A stretch of DNA of 34,832 nt from Rhodospirillaceae bacterium (GTDB lineage: Bacteria; Pseudomonadota; Alphaproteobacteria; GCA-2721365): positions 1 to 34,832 of the forward strand of contig PBKC01000071.1 of the NCBI GenBank assembly GCA_002721365.1. The letters are read 5' to 3'. Below the pieces are notes generated by a model. It made no database searches, was not told the origin of the DNA, and saw only the letters and a list, made by a program, of their open reading frames with translations. Of this stretch, positions 7,519 through 18,486 are shown piece after piece. Both the position numbers and the translations under genes were made by a program. Each line of letters starts with the position of its first letter. The stretch's first letter is position 1.

Positions 7519-9270
7519 ATGCGACCGCGCCTGTCCATGCGGGCGGGCGTACGGGCGGTCGCAGCGGCGTTTCTGATCTGCACAGTTCCAGCGCCGTCCT
7601 CCGAAGCGGCCGAACAGTCCGGCGCCCTCGCCTTTCGGGTTCCGGCGATCAATGCCGGCCTGCCGGGCGCCGGGAAGCCGATCCAGCGCGACTCGCCACG
7701 GGCGGCGATGGAAACCTTCCTGGACACGATCGACCGCAACGACTACGCGCGCGCCGCCCATATCCTGAACCTCAACCACCTTCCCACCGACCGGCAGGCC
7801 GAGCGCGCGGCGGGTCTCGCCCTGAAGCTCGCATTCCTGCTGCGGCGCTACGGTCTGGTCGATTGGGCGAACCTCCCCGATCAGCCTGACGCGCGGGTGC
7901 TGCCGAACAGCGCCAACCAGACGCCGCCCTACAAGCGGCGCACCGTAACGCTCGGCGAGGTTAAGACAGGCAGCGATCCCGCCGTTCCGATCGCCCTGCA
8001 ACGGTTCCAGCCCGAGGACGGGGCGGCGGCATGGCTGTTCTCGCCCTATGCGGTGACGCGCATCGATGCGCTGTACCGGTCGACGGGCGACGATTCGCTA
8101 CGCGCCTGGATTCCGTTCGTGGAGGACCACCCCTCCCTCGAAGAGCGCGTCGATATGGTGGGCGAGCCTTCCCTGTGGGAATGGACTGCGGTCGCGGTCT
8201 TCCTGCTGATCGCGATCGTCGTCTGGGTCATCGCCTACTACGCCACGCGGCTGCTGACCCTCGCGGTCCCGCGGCGGTGGCGCCATCTCGTCCCCCGCGG
8301 CGCGCCCCTGGCCGCGACGATGATCGCTGCCGCCGTCTTTCGCATCGCGACCGATCGCCTGATGCTGACCGGGCCCGTCACTGTCTATCTGGGCGGCACA
8401 GCCACGTTCATCGCGGTGCTGGCCGGGGTGTGGCTGATCGTCCGCCTGCTGGGCGATGTGTCATTGGCGGTCAGCCAGCGTTATATCGTCCCGCTGGGGC
8501 AGGACCGGCCGGACAATCGGAAGCTCAAGACGCAGGTCTATGTCATCCGCCGGACCGCGATGGCCGTGATCGGACTGGCCGGCCTCGGCTACGTGCTCTC
8601 CGAGGCCCTGGTGGCGAGCGGTCTGTTCGACGATATCGGACTGTCGCTGCTGGCATCCGCCGGCGCGGCCGGCGTGTTGGTCGCGATCGCCGCCCGCCCG
8701 ATGCTGGGGAATGTGGTTTCGGGCCTGCAGATCGCCCTCACCGATCCGGTCCGTGTCGGCGACGTCGTGGTGTTCGACGAAACATGGTCGGTCGTCGAGG
8801 ACATCACCTTCTCCTATGTCGTCCTGAGGACCTGGACCGACACTCGCCTCATCGTTCCGCATGTGGAGCTGCTGTCGAAGCCGTTCGAGAACTGGTCGAA
8901 AGGCGGCGAGGCGGTAACGCGGATCGTTGCCCTTCCGGTCGATTACCGGGCGGACGTCGGTATCATCCGGGAGCACGCGGCCGAGGCCGTGGCCGACGAC
9001 GCCGACTGGACCGGCGACCCGGTACATGTGGAGATGGTGGAGGTTTCGGTCGACCGCGCGCTGCTGTGGATCTGGATCGCAGGCGTCGATTCACGGGCGA
9101 GCTGGCGCCTGCACAACAAGGTCCGCGAGCATCTGATGGCCTTCCTCCGCGATCACGAGACAGGTGCATGGCTGCCGCGGCGGCGCATCGTCATGGCCGA
9201 CGACGCTCCCGACGGGCCGGAGTCCCTGGAGCACATCGCCGGCAGCAGGGAAGCCACGGCCGAACCATAG
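7519..9270 (+). CDS. MscS-family mechanosensitive channel with secreted N-terminal domain
   Basis: The protein has 583 residues from this start. An N-terminal signal peptide ([11 protein letters not shown], a hydrophobic [14 protein letters not shown] stretch, then SEAAE) leads into a periplasmic domain of about 190 residues. Several membrane segments follow at roughly 220-243, 264-278, 288-312 and 346-369. The pore helix and MscS beta domain come next: [27 protein letters not shown], then [11 protein letters not shown] and [14 protein letters not shown]. MscS channels release solutes on membrane tension. The upstream in-frame ATG at 7486 would add 11 residues and give an unusually long n-region, so I prefer 7519, although neither site has a strong ribosome-binding site. 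The gene diverges from the Rid gene. Confidence 0.85.
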   Translation: MRPRLSMRAGVRAVAAAFLICTVPAPSSEAAEQSGALAFRVPAINAGLPGAGKPIQRDSPRAAMETFLDTIDRNDYARAAHILNLNHLPTDRQAERAAGLALKLAFLLRRYGLVDWANLPDQPDARVLPNSANQTPPYKRRTVTLGEVKTGSDPAVPIALQRFQPEDGAAAWLFSPYAVTRIDALYRSTGDDSLRAWIPFVEDHPSLEERVDMVGEPSLWEWTAVAVFLLIAIVVWVIAYYATRLLTLAVPRRWRHLVPRGAPLAATMIAAAVFRIATDRLMLTGPVTVYLGGTATFIAVLAGVWLIVRLLGDVSLAVSQRYIVPLGQDRPDNRKLKTQVYVIRRTAMAVIGLAGLGYVLSEALVASGLFDDIGLSLLASAGAAGVLVAIAARPMLGNVVSGLQIALTDPVRVGDVVVFDETWSVVEDITFSYVVLRTWTDTRLIVPHVELLSKPFENWSKGGEAVTRIVALPVDYRADVGIIREHAAEAVADDADWTGDPVHVEMVEVSVDRALLWIWIAGVDSRASWRLHNKVREHLMAFLRDHETGAWLPRRRIVMADDAPDGPESLEHIAGSREATAEP

Positions 9271-9401
9271 GACACCGACCATGTTTCCGGCCCTGCCGGC
9301 CCGAAGCCATTCCGATCCGGAACGACAATAGACGAATCAGCGGAAACGGTCGTCTTCCCGCCAAGTCCCGGCGAGCGAGCACATGTGACGGTCATCACCT
9401 C
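9271..9401. other. Spacer between the channel gene and the gltB promoter
   Basis: No coding sequence is supported here. It contains weak inverted repeats (CCGG...CCGG near 9297-9309, and GTTTCCG near 9292 with CGGAAAC near 9341) that might end the channel transcript, but no T-run. The right part holds the CRP-like site listed separately. Confidence 0.4.
9384..9399. promoter_or_regulatory. CRP-like site upstream of gltB
   Basis: TGTGA-CGGTCA-TCACC matches the CRP/FNR-superfamily consensus TGTGA-N6-TCACA at nine of ten defined bases. Its centre (about 9391.5) is roughly 46 bases before the inferred transcription start, near the place used by activators that touch polymerase beside the -35. It is a single site judged by eye. 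Confidence 0.45.
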
Positions 9402-9431
9402 TTGGCAGGACAGCACCGGGCCGTGTATGAT
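9402..9431 (+). promoter_or_regulatory. Sigma-70-type promoter for gltBD
   Basis: TTGGCA (9402-9407) and TATGAT (9426-9431) are separated by 18 bases and form the best housekeeping promoter in the window. Transcription would start near 9438, giving a leader of about 240 bases before the gltB ATG. Confidence 0.6.
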
Positions 9432-9441
9432 CGCCCTTCGC

Positions 9442-9613
9442 TCGGCATGCGGAGAAGTGGAAAAATCCCTAGCGGGACAACCACTTGGCATGCCGAAAGG
9501 CCGGATCTACGGGCTCAAGGAGGCCGGCTGCCCCGAGGCCCCGGCCCGGAAGCGTTTGACTCGGGGGTAACTCCGCCAATAAGTGGGGGCCCGCTCAGGC
9601 TGTCGTCGGCCTG
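9442..9613 (+). promoter_or_regulatory. Structured 5' leader RNA of gltB, family not recognised
   Basis: The inferred transcript opens almost at once into a long three-part hairpin (9442-9496). Its elements are CGGCATGC with GCATGCCG, then AAGTGG with CCACTT, then TCCC-TAGC-GGGA, separated by internal loops GGAG/G and AAAAA/CAA. A GGCCCC segment (near 9536) can pair with GGGGCC (near 9585), and CAGGC/GCCTG (9596-9600 with 9609-9613) makes a third hairpin. A second AAGTGG at 9581-9586 could compete for CCACTT. I compared it mentally with cobalamin, glycine, SAM, SAH and THF riboswitches and 6S RNA and found no match. It may be a riboswitch-like leader, an attenuator or a small RNA. Confidence 0.45.
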
Positions 9614-9677
9614 GCCCGATCGCGTGGATCGGTGTCGGATCACGACGGTGCGGCGCGACCTGACAAGGAAGTTTGCG

Positions 9678-12600
9678 ATGGCTTTGCCAGGGAAGCAGGG
9701 TCTCTATGACCCGAACAATGAACATGACTCCTGCGGTGTCGGCTTCGTCGCCAACATCAAGAACCGCAAGAGCCATGAAATCGTCCGCAACGGACTTCAG
9801 ATCCTGGTCAATCTCGACCACCGCGGCGCCGTCGGCGCCGACCCGAAAGCGGGGGACGGGTCGGGTATCCTGATTCAAATGCCGGACGCCTTCCTGCGTG
9901 CCGTTACGCCCGAACTGGGGATCACCCTGCCGGCAGAAGGCGAGTACGGCGTCGGCATCGTGTTCATGCCGAAGAAGGACTCCGCGCGCGCAGCCTGCGA
10001 GACGTTGATCGAAGACGTGATCGCCGAGGAAGGGCAGACCCTTCTCGGCTGGCGCGACGTACCGGTCGACAGCTCCGACCTGGGCGAGTCCGTCAAGCCG
10101 ACCGAGCCGGCGATCCGTCAGGTCTTCGTCCAGCGCGGCGCCGGCACGGCCGACCAGGACGCCTTCGAGCGCAAGCTTTACGTTATCCGCAAGCAGGTGG
10201 CGAACATCGCCCGCGACCGCGGTTTCGAGGGCCTGGACGACTTCTACATCCCGTCGATGTCGTCGCGTACCCTGGTCTACAAGGGCATGCTGCTGGCCGG
10301 CCAGGTCGGAAGCTACTACCTCGACCTCCAGGACGAACGGCTGGTGAGCGCGATCGCCCTGGTGCATCAGCGCTTCTCGACCAACACCTTCCCGTCCTGG
10401 CGGCTCGCACACCCCTACCGGATGGTCTGCCACAACGGCGAGATCAACACGCTGCGCGGCAACATCAATTGGATGGCCGCGCGCCGGCAGTCGATGAAGT
10501 CCGAGCTTCTGGGCGACGACCTCGCCAAGCTGTGGCCGCTCATCCCCGAAGGCCAGTCGGACACGGCGAGCTTCGACAACGCACTGGAACTCCTGGTGCA
10601 TGGCGGCTATTCGCTGTCCCACGCGATGATGCTGATGATTCCGGAGGCGTGGGAAGGCAACCCGCTGATGGACGAAAAGCGCCGCGCCTTCTACGAGTAC
10701 AATGCGGCGCTGATGGAGCCGTGGGACGGCCCGGCGGCGATCGCCTTCACCGACGGCCGCCAGATCGGCGCGACGCTGGACCGCAACGGCCTGCGTCCGG
10801 CCCGCTATCTCGTCACCGAGGACGACATGGTGGTCATGGGCTCCGAGCACGGCGTGCTCGACATCCCCGAGGAGCGCATCAAGCGGAAGTGGCGGCTTCA
10901 GCCCGGCCGCATGTTCCTGATCGACCTCGAACAGGGCCGGATCATCGACGACGCCGAACTGAAGGCCGAGATCGCGGCGGCCCATCCTTACGAGGAATGG
11001 CTGCATCGCAGCCAGTTCGTCCTCGAAGACCTGGAACCGCATCACGAGGAACCGGCCGTATCGGCCGAGTCGCTGCTCGACCGCCAGCAGGCATTCGGTT
11101 ACACGCAGGAAGACTTGAGCTTCTTCCTGGCGCCGATGGCGCGCGGCGGCGACGATCCGGTCGGGTCCATGGGTACCGACACGCCGGTCTCGGTCCTGTC
11201 GAACCGGCCGAAGCTGCTCTACACTTATTTCAAGCAGAACTTCGCCCAGGTGACCAACCCGCCGATCGATCCGATCCGCGAGCAGCTGGTCATGTCGCTG
11301 GTATCCCTGATCGGCCCGCGGCCGAACCTGCTCGGCCTCGACGAGGTCGGCTCGCACATGCGGCTCGAGGTGCGCCAGCCGATCCTCACCGACGACGATC
11401 TGGTGAAGATCCGCCACATCACCGACCTCGTCGGCGACGCCTTCAAGACCTGCACGCTGGACACCTGCTGGCCGGCGGCGGAAGGCGTGGACGGTATGCA
11501 GGCGGCGCTGTTGGAGCTTTGCGACTCCGCCCATCAGGCGGTGAAGGCCGGCTACAACATCCTGATCCTGTCGGACCGGTCGATGTCGGCCGAGCGCATC
11601 GCCATTCCGGCGCTGCTCGCCACCTCCGCCGTCCATCATCACCTGATCGACCTCGGCCTTCGCACCGAGGTGGGGCTGGTGGTCGAGACCGGCGAGGCGC
11701 GCGAGGTGCACCATTTCTGCACCCTGGCCGGCTACGGCGCGGAAGCGATCAACCCCTATCTCGCCTTCGAGACGCTGGACGCCCTGCGTGAGCGGTTCGA
11801 CGAAGAGATGGACGTCGACACGGTCAACAAGCAGTACATCAAGGCGGTCAACAAGGGCATTCTCAAGGTGATGTCCAAGATGGGCATCTCGACCTATCAG
11901 TCCTATTGCGGTGCCCAGATCTTCGACGCCGTCGGCCTGTCGAGCGCATTCATCGACAAGTACTTCACCGGCACGGCGACGATGGTCGAAGGCATCGGGG
12001 TCGCCGAGGTCGCGGAGGAGACGGTCCGTCGCCACAAGCTGGCCTATGGCGACGCCCCGATCTATCGCGACATGCTGGATCCGGGTGGCGACTACGCCTA
12101 TCGCCTGCGCGGCGAAGACCACGTCTGGACGCCGGACTCGATCGCGCATCTGCAGCATGCCGCGCGCGGCAACATGTCCGACGAGTACAAGGCTTTCGCC
12201 GATCTGGTGAACAACCAGAACGAACGCCTGCTGACCTTGCGCGGCTTGTTCGCGCTGAAGCCGGCCGAGACGCCGATTCCGCTGGAGGAGGTTGAGCCGG
12301 CGAAGGAGATCGTCAAGCGGTTCGCGACCGGGGCGATGTCCTACGGGTCGATCTCACGCGAGGCGCATACGACGCTCGCCATCGCCATGAACCGGATCGG
12401 CGGCCGTTCCAACACCGGCGAGGGCGGCGAAGAGTCCGACCGCTACACGCCCATGGACAACGGCGATTCGATGCGCTCGCGCATCAAGCAGGTGGCATCG
12501 GGGCGCTTCGGCGTGACGGCCGAGTACCTGGCGAACTCGGACGACATCCAGATCAAGATGGCGCAGGGTGCGAAGCCCGGCGAAGGCGGCCAGCTGCCCG

Positions 12601-14298
12601 GTCACAAGGTCAACGGCCCCATCGCCAAGGTGCGGTTCTCGACCCCCGGCGTCGGCCTGATCTCGCCGCCACCGCATCACGATATCTATTCGATCGAGGA
12701 TCTGGCGCAACTGATCCACGACCTGAAGAACGTGAACCCGCGGGCGCGGATCAGCGTCAAGCTGGTCTCCGAGGTGGGCGTCGGCACGGTCGCGGCGGGC
12801 GTCTCCAAGGCCAAGTCTGACCATGTCACGATATCCGGCTACGAAGGCGGTACGGGTGCGAGCCCGCTGACCTCGCTCACCCATGCCGGCTCGCCCTGGG
12901 AGATCGGTCTCGCGGAGACCCAGCAGACGCTGGTCCTGAACCGGCTTCGCGGTCGGATCGCGGTCCAGGTCGACGGCGGCCTCCGGACCGGTCGCGACGT
13001 CCTGATCGGCGCGCTTCTGGGCGCCGACGAGTTCGGCTTCTCGACGGCGCCGCTGATCGCCGAGGGCTGCATCATGATGCGCAAATGCCATCTGAACACC
13101 TGCCCGGTCGGCATCGCCACCCAGGACCCGGAACTGCGCCGGCGCTTCACCGGCAAGCCCGAGCATGTGATCAACTACTTCTTCTTCGTCGCCGAGGAAG
13201 TCCGCGGCTACATGGCCGAGCTCGGCTTCCGCACCTTCGAAGAGATGATCGGCCGCTCGGACCGCATCGACATGCGCCGGGCGATCAACCACTGGAAGGC
13301 CAAGGGCGTCGACCTGCGCCGCCTGCTTTACCGTCCCGAAGTGGCGGACGAGGTGGCGACCCGCAATGTCGAGACCCAGGACCATGGCCTCGACAAGGCC
13401 TTGGACCATGTTCTGATCGAGCAGGCCCAGCCCGCGCTGGAGAAGGGAACGCCGGTCAAGATCGACGTTGCCGTCCGCAACGTGAACCGGACCGTCGGCG
13501 CGATGCTGTCCGGCGAGGTCGCCGGCCGTTTCGGCCACAAGGGCCTGCCCGAGGATACGATCTCGATCAAGGCCCGTGGCGTCGGTGGCCAGAGCTTCGG
13601 TGCATGGCTGGCTCATGGTGTCTCGATCGAGCTTGTGGGCGTCGCCAACGACTATGTCGGCAAGGGCTTGAGCGGCGGGCGGATCGTCGTTTATCCGCCG
13701 GCCGAATGCCCGGCGATCCCCGACGAGAACATCGTCGTCGGCAACACGGTGCTGTACGGCGCGATCACCGGTGAGTGTTATTTCTCCGGCGTCGCCGGCG
13801 AACGCTTCGCCGTCCGCAACTCCGGCGCCACCGCGGTCGTCGAAGGTGTCGGTGATCACGGCTGCGAGTACATGACCGGCGGCATCGTCGTCGTTCTGGG
13901 CCCCGCGGGACGCAACTTCGCCGCCGGCATGAGCGGCGGTATCGCCTATGTCCTCGACGAAGCGGGCGATTTCGAGCTTCGCTGCAACATGGCGATGGTC
14001 GATCTCGAGCCGGTCGAGCCGGGCGAAGCGGCACCGATGGGCAATGGCGGCGGCGCCCTGATGGCGGACATGACGCGCTACGACGCGCCGCGCCTCCGCC
14101 ACCTGATCGAACGTCACCTGCACTACACCAACAGCGCACGGGCACGGCGCATCCTCGACAATTGGGATGCGTATTTGCCCAAGTTCCTGAAGGTGTTCCC
14201 GACCGACTATCGCCGGGCGCTCAACGAAATGCAGATCGACCCGACCAGCGAGTTGGACGTCGCCGAGCATAGCGCCGATCGAATTGAGGACAGTGCCG

Positions 14299-14306
<8 letters not shown>
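9678..14306 (+). CDS. gltB: Glutamate synthase (NADPH) large subunit
   Basis: The 1542-residue alpha subunit transfers the amide of glutamine to 2-oxoglutarate, giving two glutamates. After an 18-residue propeptide comes HDS-C19-GVGFVA; Cys19 should become the N-terminal nucleophile after cleavage. The glutaminase domain includes [16 protein letters not shown] near 253-268. The FMN barrel begins near 880 ([10 protein letters not shown]), and the 3Fe-4S cysteines are C1131, C1137 and C1142 in [16 protein letters not shown]. The GxGxG beta-helix domain fills the C-terminus. I chose the ATG with AAGGA about 8 bases upstream; the frame is open much further upstream but lacks conserved sequence. 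It overlaps gltD by 8 bases, and the two products form one enzyme. Confidence 0.97.
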
Positions 14307-15744
<1,438 letters not shown>

Positions 15745-15753
15745 GGCACGGAA

Positions 15754-15780
15754 GGGACGGCCTGCTTCAACGGCCGTCCC
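15754..15780. terminator. Shared hairpin between gltD and chrA
   Basis: A 9-base stem, GGGACGGCC (15754-15762) with GGCCGTCCC (15772-15780), closes a 9-base loop. It lies 9 bases after the gltD stop, and the chrA stop codon lies in its loop. It probably serves both convergent transcripts, although neither side has a clear T-run. Confidence 0.5.
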
Positions 15781-16990
15781 AGCCAGCCCAATCGATGCCG
15801 GCTCCCGCCGCCGCGCCGAGCACCACCACCGCCCAGGGCGGTGTCTTCCAGGCCATCAGCAGCAGGAATGCGACCAGGGTCACGGCGAAGTCCGCGGCGG
15901 TCGCCACACCCGCCGTCCAGACGGGGTCGTAGAGGGCCGCTGCCAGCAGCCCGACGACACCGGCATTGACGCCGCGCATGACCGTCCGGGCGCCGCTGCG
16001 CCGGCGAATCCGGTCCCAGAACGGCAGACTTCCGAACACCAGCAGGAACGACGGCAGGAAGATCGCCACGAGGCAGAGGACGGCCCCGAAAACCCCTGTC
16101 GCGCCTGTCTGCATGACCGCACCGACATAGGCGGCGAAGGTGAACAACGGGCCGGGCACCGCCTGGGCCGCCCCGTAGCCGGCCAGGAAATCGTGTTCCG
16201 TCACCCAGCCCGGATCGACGACCTCGGCCTGGAGGAGGGGCAGAACGACATGGCCGCCGCCGAACACCAGCGAGCCGGTCCGATAGAGAGCGGCCGCCTG
16301 GGCAAGAATCACATCGTCGGTCACCGCCGCCAGCACCGTCGCCCCGACCAGCAGAATGGCGAACAGCCCCAAGCACAGGAGGCCTGCCCGACGCGACAAC
16401 GGCATGGCCATGGCGGCATGGTCCATCGTCTCTGCCGTCCGCTCGCGGGTCAGCAGAAAACCGGCCGCGCCGGCCAGCATGATGGCCGCGACCTGGATCA
16501 AGGCACCATCCACCAGGGTCACCAGCACCGCCGCGGCGACGGCGATCGTCGCCCGCTCGCGGTCGGGTGCCAGGTTTCGCGCCATCCCCCACACCGCCTG
16601 GGCGACGACGGCGACCGCGACCGCCTTGAGCCCGTGAAGCCACCCCGCTTCGGCCGTGGCCCCGAACGCACCGACCCCATAGGCGAAGACGACCATCAGG
16701 ATCGCCGACGGCAGGGTGAAGGCCGTCCAGGCGGCGAGCGCGCCCGGAACGCCCGCCCGAATCAGACCGACCGAGAGGCCGACCTGGCTGCTGGCGGGGC
16801 CGGGCAGGAACTGGCAGAGGGCGACGAGATCGGCGAAAGCCCGGTCGTCGAGCCATCGGCGGCGGACGACGAAGGCCTCGCGGAAATAGCCGATATGGGC
16901 GACGGGCCCGCCGAACGCGGTGAGCCCCAGGCGAAGGAAGACCAGGAATACGTCCTGCCAACGACCCTCGGGCGCGGGCCGCGGCGACAT
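15767..16990 (-). CDS. chrA: Chromate transporter, two-domain CHR family
   Basis: The 407-residue inner-membrane protein belongs to the long-chain CHR superfamily, made of two homologous halves. The first half has LTAFGGPVAHIGYFREAFV and CQFLPGPASSQVGLSVG. The second repeats the pattern in SLVFGGGHVVLPLLQAEVV and YGAAQAVPGPLFTFAAYVG. Characterised members export chromate by proton exchange, and some may move sulfate or other oxyanions. A GGAGG site precedes the ATG. It is the last gene of a minus-strand run, 28 bases after the SDR gene; why it sits beside sugar genes is unclear. No chrB-type regulator is nearby. Confidence 0.92.
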   Translation of the reverse strand: MSPRPAPEGRWQDVFLVFLRLGLTAFGGPVAHIGYFREAFVVRRRWLDDRAFADLVALCQFLPGPASSQVGLSVGLIRAGVPGALAAWTAFTLPSAILMVVFAYGVGAFGATAEAGWLHGLKAVAVAVVAQAVWGMARNLAPDRERATIAVAAAVLVTLVDGALIQVAAIMLAGAAGFLLTRERTAETMDHAAMAMPLSRRAGLLCLGLFAILLVGATVLAAVTDDVILAQAAALYRTGSLVFGGGHVVLPLLQAEVVDPGWVTEHDFLAGYGAAQAVPGPLFTFAAYVGAVMQTGATGVFGAVLCLVAIFLPSFLLVFGSLPFWDRIRRRSGARTVMRGVNAGVVGLLAAALYDPVWTAGVATAADFAVTLVAFLLLMAWKTPPWAVVVLGAAAGAGIDWAGWDGR

Positions 16991-17018
16991 GGATGCCCCC
17001 TCCGGCGGCGGCCGGCCG

Positions 17019-17771
17019 TCAGGTGAGCGGCCGCCCCCCGTCGATCGGAATGATCGACCCGGTGGTGAAGGTCAGCGAGGCCGCGACCGCCAGACATGCC
17101 TTGCCGACGTCGTCCGGATGGCCGAGGCGGCCGAGCGGCGTCCGCGACTCCTGCTCGCGCCGCCAGCTTTCGTCGAAACTCCGCGTGAAGTCGGTCTCGA
17201 CCACCCCCGGCGACACCGAAACGACCCGGATCTTCGGTGCGAGCGCCCGGGCGAGCGACACCGTCATCGTGTTGAGGCCGGCCTTGGACGCACAATAGGC
17301 GATGTTGCTGCCCATGCCGGTTGCGCCGGCGATCGAGGAGATGTTGATCACCAGCCCGCCCTCGCCTGCTTCGAGCAGGCTGCGGAAGGCGCGAACACAG
17401 GCAAAGGGTCCCCGCCAGTTCACCCGGAATATCTGATCGATCAAGGCATCGTCCAACCCATCGAGGTCGTTATGCGGGACGAACCGGGTGGTTCCGGCGT
17501 TGTTGACCAGGATGTCGAGCCGGCCCAGCCGGTCCTCGATCTCGACCGCCAGAGTATCGAGCGCATCGCTGCTCTCCACCAGAGCGGGCATGGCGATATG
17601 GCCTTCCCCCGGCAGCGCCTTGGCCAGCGCCTCGGCTTCCGCTCTGCTGCCGCGATAGCCGACGACGATCGTCGCCCCGGCCGCAGCGAGATGTTGGCAG
17701 ATCGCCGTTCCGATTCCGCCCGCGCCCCCGGTGACCAGCGTCACCTTGTCTTTCAAAGCCTGTTCCGGCAT
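17019..17771 (-). CDS. SDR family oxidoreductase
   Basis: This 250-residue classical short-chain dehydrogenase/reductase has the cofactor motif TGGAGGIG (14-21), NNAG (90-93), Asn118, and catalytic Ser145/146, Tyr159 and Lys163 (YCASK). An arginine after the second strand (GYRGS, 39-42) suggests NADP(H) preference. Family members close in motif include FabG-like reductases and sugar 1-dehydrogenases. The neighbours dgoA and dgoK suggest oxidation of a galactose-type sugar as the first step of the pathway, but the sequence alone cannot exclude a general ketoreductase. GGAG precedes the ATG. It lies 79 bases after dgoA in the same direction. Confidence 0.88.
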   Translation of the reverse strand: MPEQALKDKVTLVTGGAGGIGTAICQHLAAAGATIVVGYRGSRAEAEALAKALPGEGHIAMPALVESSDALDTLAVEIEDRLGRLDILVNNAGTTRFVPHNDLDGLDDALIDQIFRVNWRGPFACVRAFRSLLEAGEGGLVINISSIAGATGMGSNIAYCASKAGLNTMTVSLARALAPKIRVVSVSPGVVETDFTRSFDESWRREQESRTPLGRLGHPDDVGKACLAVAASLTFTTGSIIPIDGGRPLT

Positions 17772-17850
17772 AGCCCATCTCCATGCGCCCCTCGGGCGAA
17801 CGCTTGCCCCACGATATCCACCGCGTCAAGCCGCAGCGGCAATTTCACGG

Positions 17851-18486
17851 TCAGTTCGGGATCTCCCGAAAAGCGTCGACGAAGGCCCGCGCATTGGCGG
17901 CGAGGGTCGCGTCGTCGATTCCCGGCTTGAACAGAGCCGACCCCAGACCGAATCCGCTCGCCCCGGCGGCCATATAGGCCGCCATCGCCCCCGGCGTGAT
18001 CCCGCCGACCGGGAGCAACGCAAGATCCTGCGGCAGCACCGCCCGCCACGCCTTCACCACCGGCGGCGGGAGGGCCTCCGCCGGAAACAGCTTCAACGCA
18101 TCGGCGCCGGCATCCAGCGCGGCGAACGCCTCCGTCGGTGTCGCGACGCCCGGCATGCAGAGCATGCCGTGCGACTTCGCGGCGGCAATGACGTTGGGAT
18201 CGCTATGGGGCATGACGACGAGCGTGCCGCCGGCCTCGGCAAGTCTTCTCACAGACCCCGCATCGCGTACCGTGCCGGCCCCGACGCGGATCTCGGGACC
18301 GAACCGTCGTGCGAGGCAATCGATGCTATCGAAAGGTCGAGGGGAATTGAGCGGCACTTCGATGATTCGGAACCCCGCTTCGACGAGGACATCGCCGACC
18401 GCCTCGGCCCGTTCCGGCACGAGCCCGCGCAGGATCGCCACAAGAGGCAACGGCGACACGACGTCCGCGACAAGCCGGCCGGTCAT
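17851..18486 (-). CDS. dgoA: 2-dehydro-3-deoxy-6-phosphogalactonate aldolase
   Basis: The 211-residue class I aldolase of the KDPG/KDPGal family cleaves 2-dehydro-3-deoxy-6-phosphogalactonate to pyruvate and glyceraldehyde 3-phosphate. PLVAILRGL (Arg20), IIEVPLNSPRP (Glu43), GAGTV and ALKLFPAE (Schiff-base Lys132) are in the right order. EVPLNSP, LGSALFKPG and the surrounding text resemble E. coli DgoA more than Eda. The ATG overlaps the dgoK stop as ATGA, so the two proteins are probably made together. A KDPG aldolase role is possible but less likely beside dgoK. Confidence 0.92.
   Translation of the reverse strand: MTGRLVADVVSPLPLVAILRGLVPERAEAVGDVLVEAGFRIIEVPLNSPRPFDSIDCLARRFGPEIRVGAGTVRDAGSVRRLAEAGGTLVVMPHSDPNVIAAAKSHGMLCMPGVATPTEAFAALDAGADALKLFPAEALPPPVVKAWRAVLPQDLALLPVGGITPGAMAAYMAAGASGFGLGSALFKPGIDDATLAANARAFVDAFREIPN

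Noticed and set aside
9455..9487. Possible cobalamin riboswitch because of AAAAATCCC...GCGGGAC
   Set aside because: The conserved box needs the order AATCC...GTCCCGCCAC. Here the GC element is in the opposite sense and the other boxes are missing.
9490..9570. A 26-codon frame inside the gltB leader ([14 protein letters not shown]...)
   Set aside because: It has no ribosome-binding site and its ATG is buried in the 9442-9496 hairpin. No run of codons suggests attenuation by a particular amino acid.
9507..12158. Long open frame of 883 codons on the strand opposite gltB
   Set aside because: It lies wholly across gltB and its leader, has low-complexity charged content and no recognisable domain. 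Long antisense frames are expected in GC-rich genes.
15754..15780. The hairpin between gltD and chrA as another mobile palindrome
   Set aside because: Its position between convergent stops and its plain stem fit a terminator, and I see no second copy in the window.
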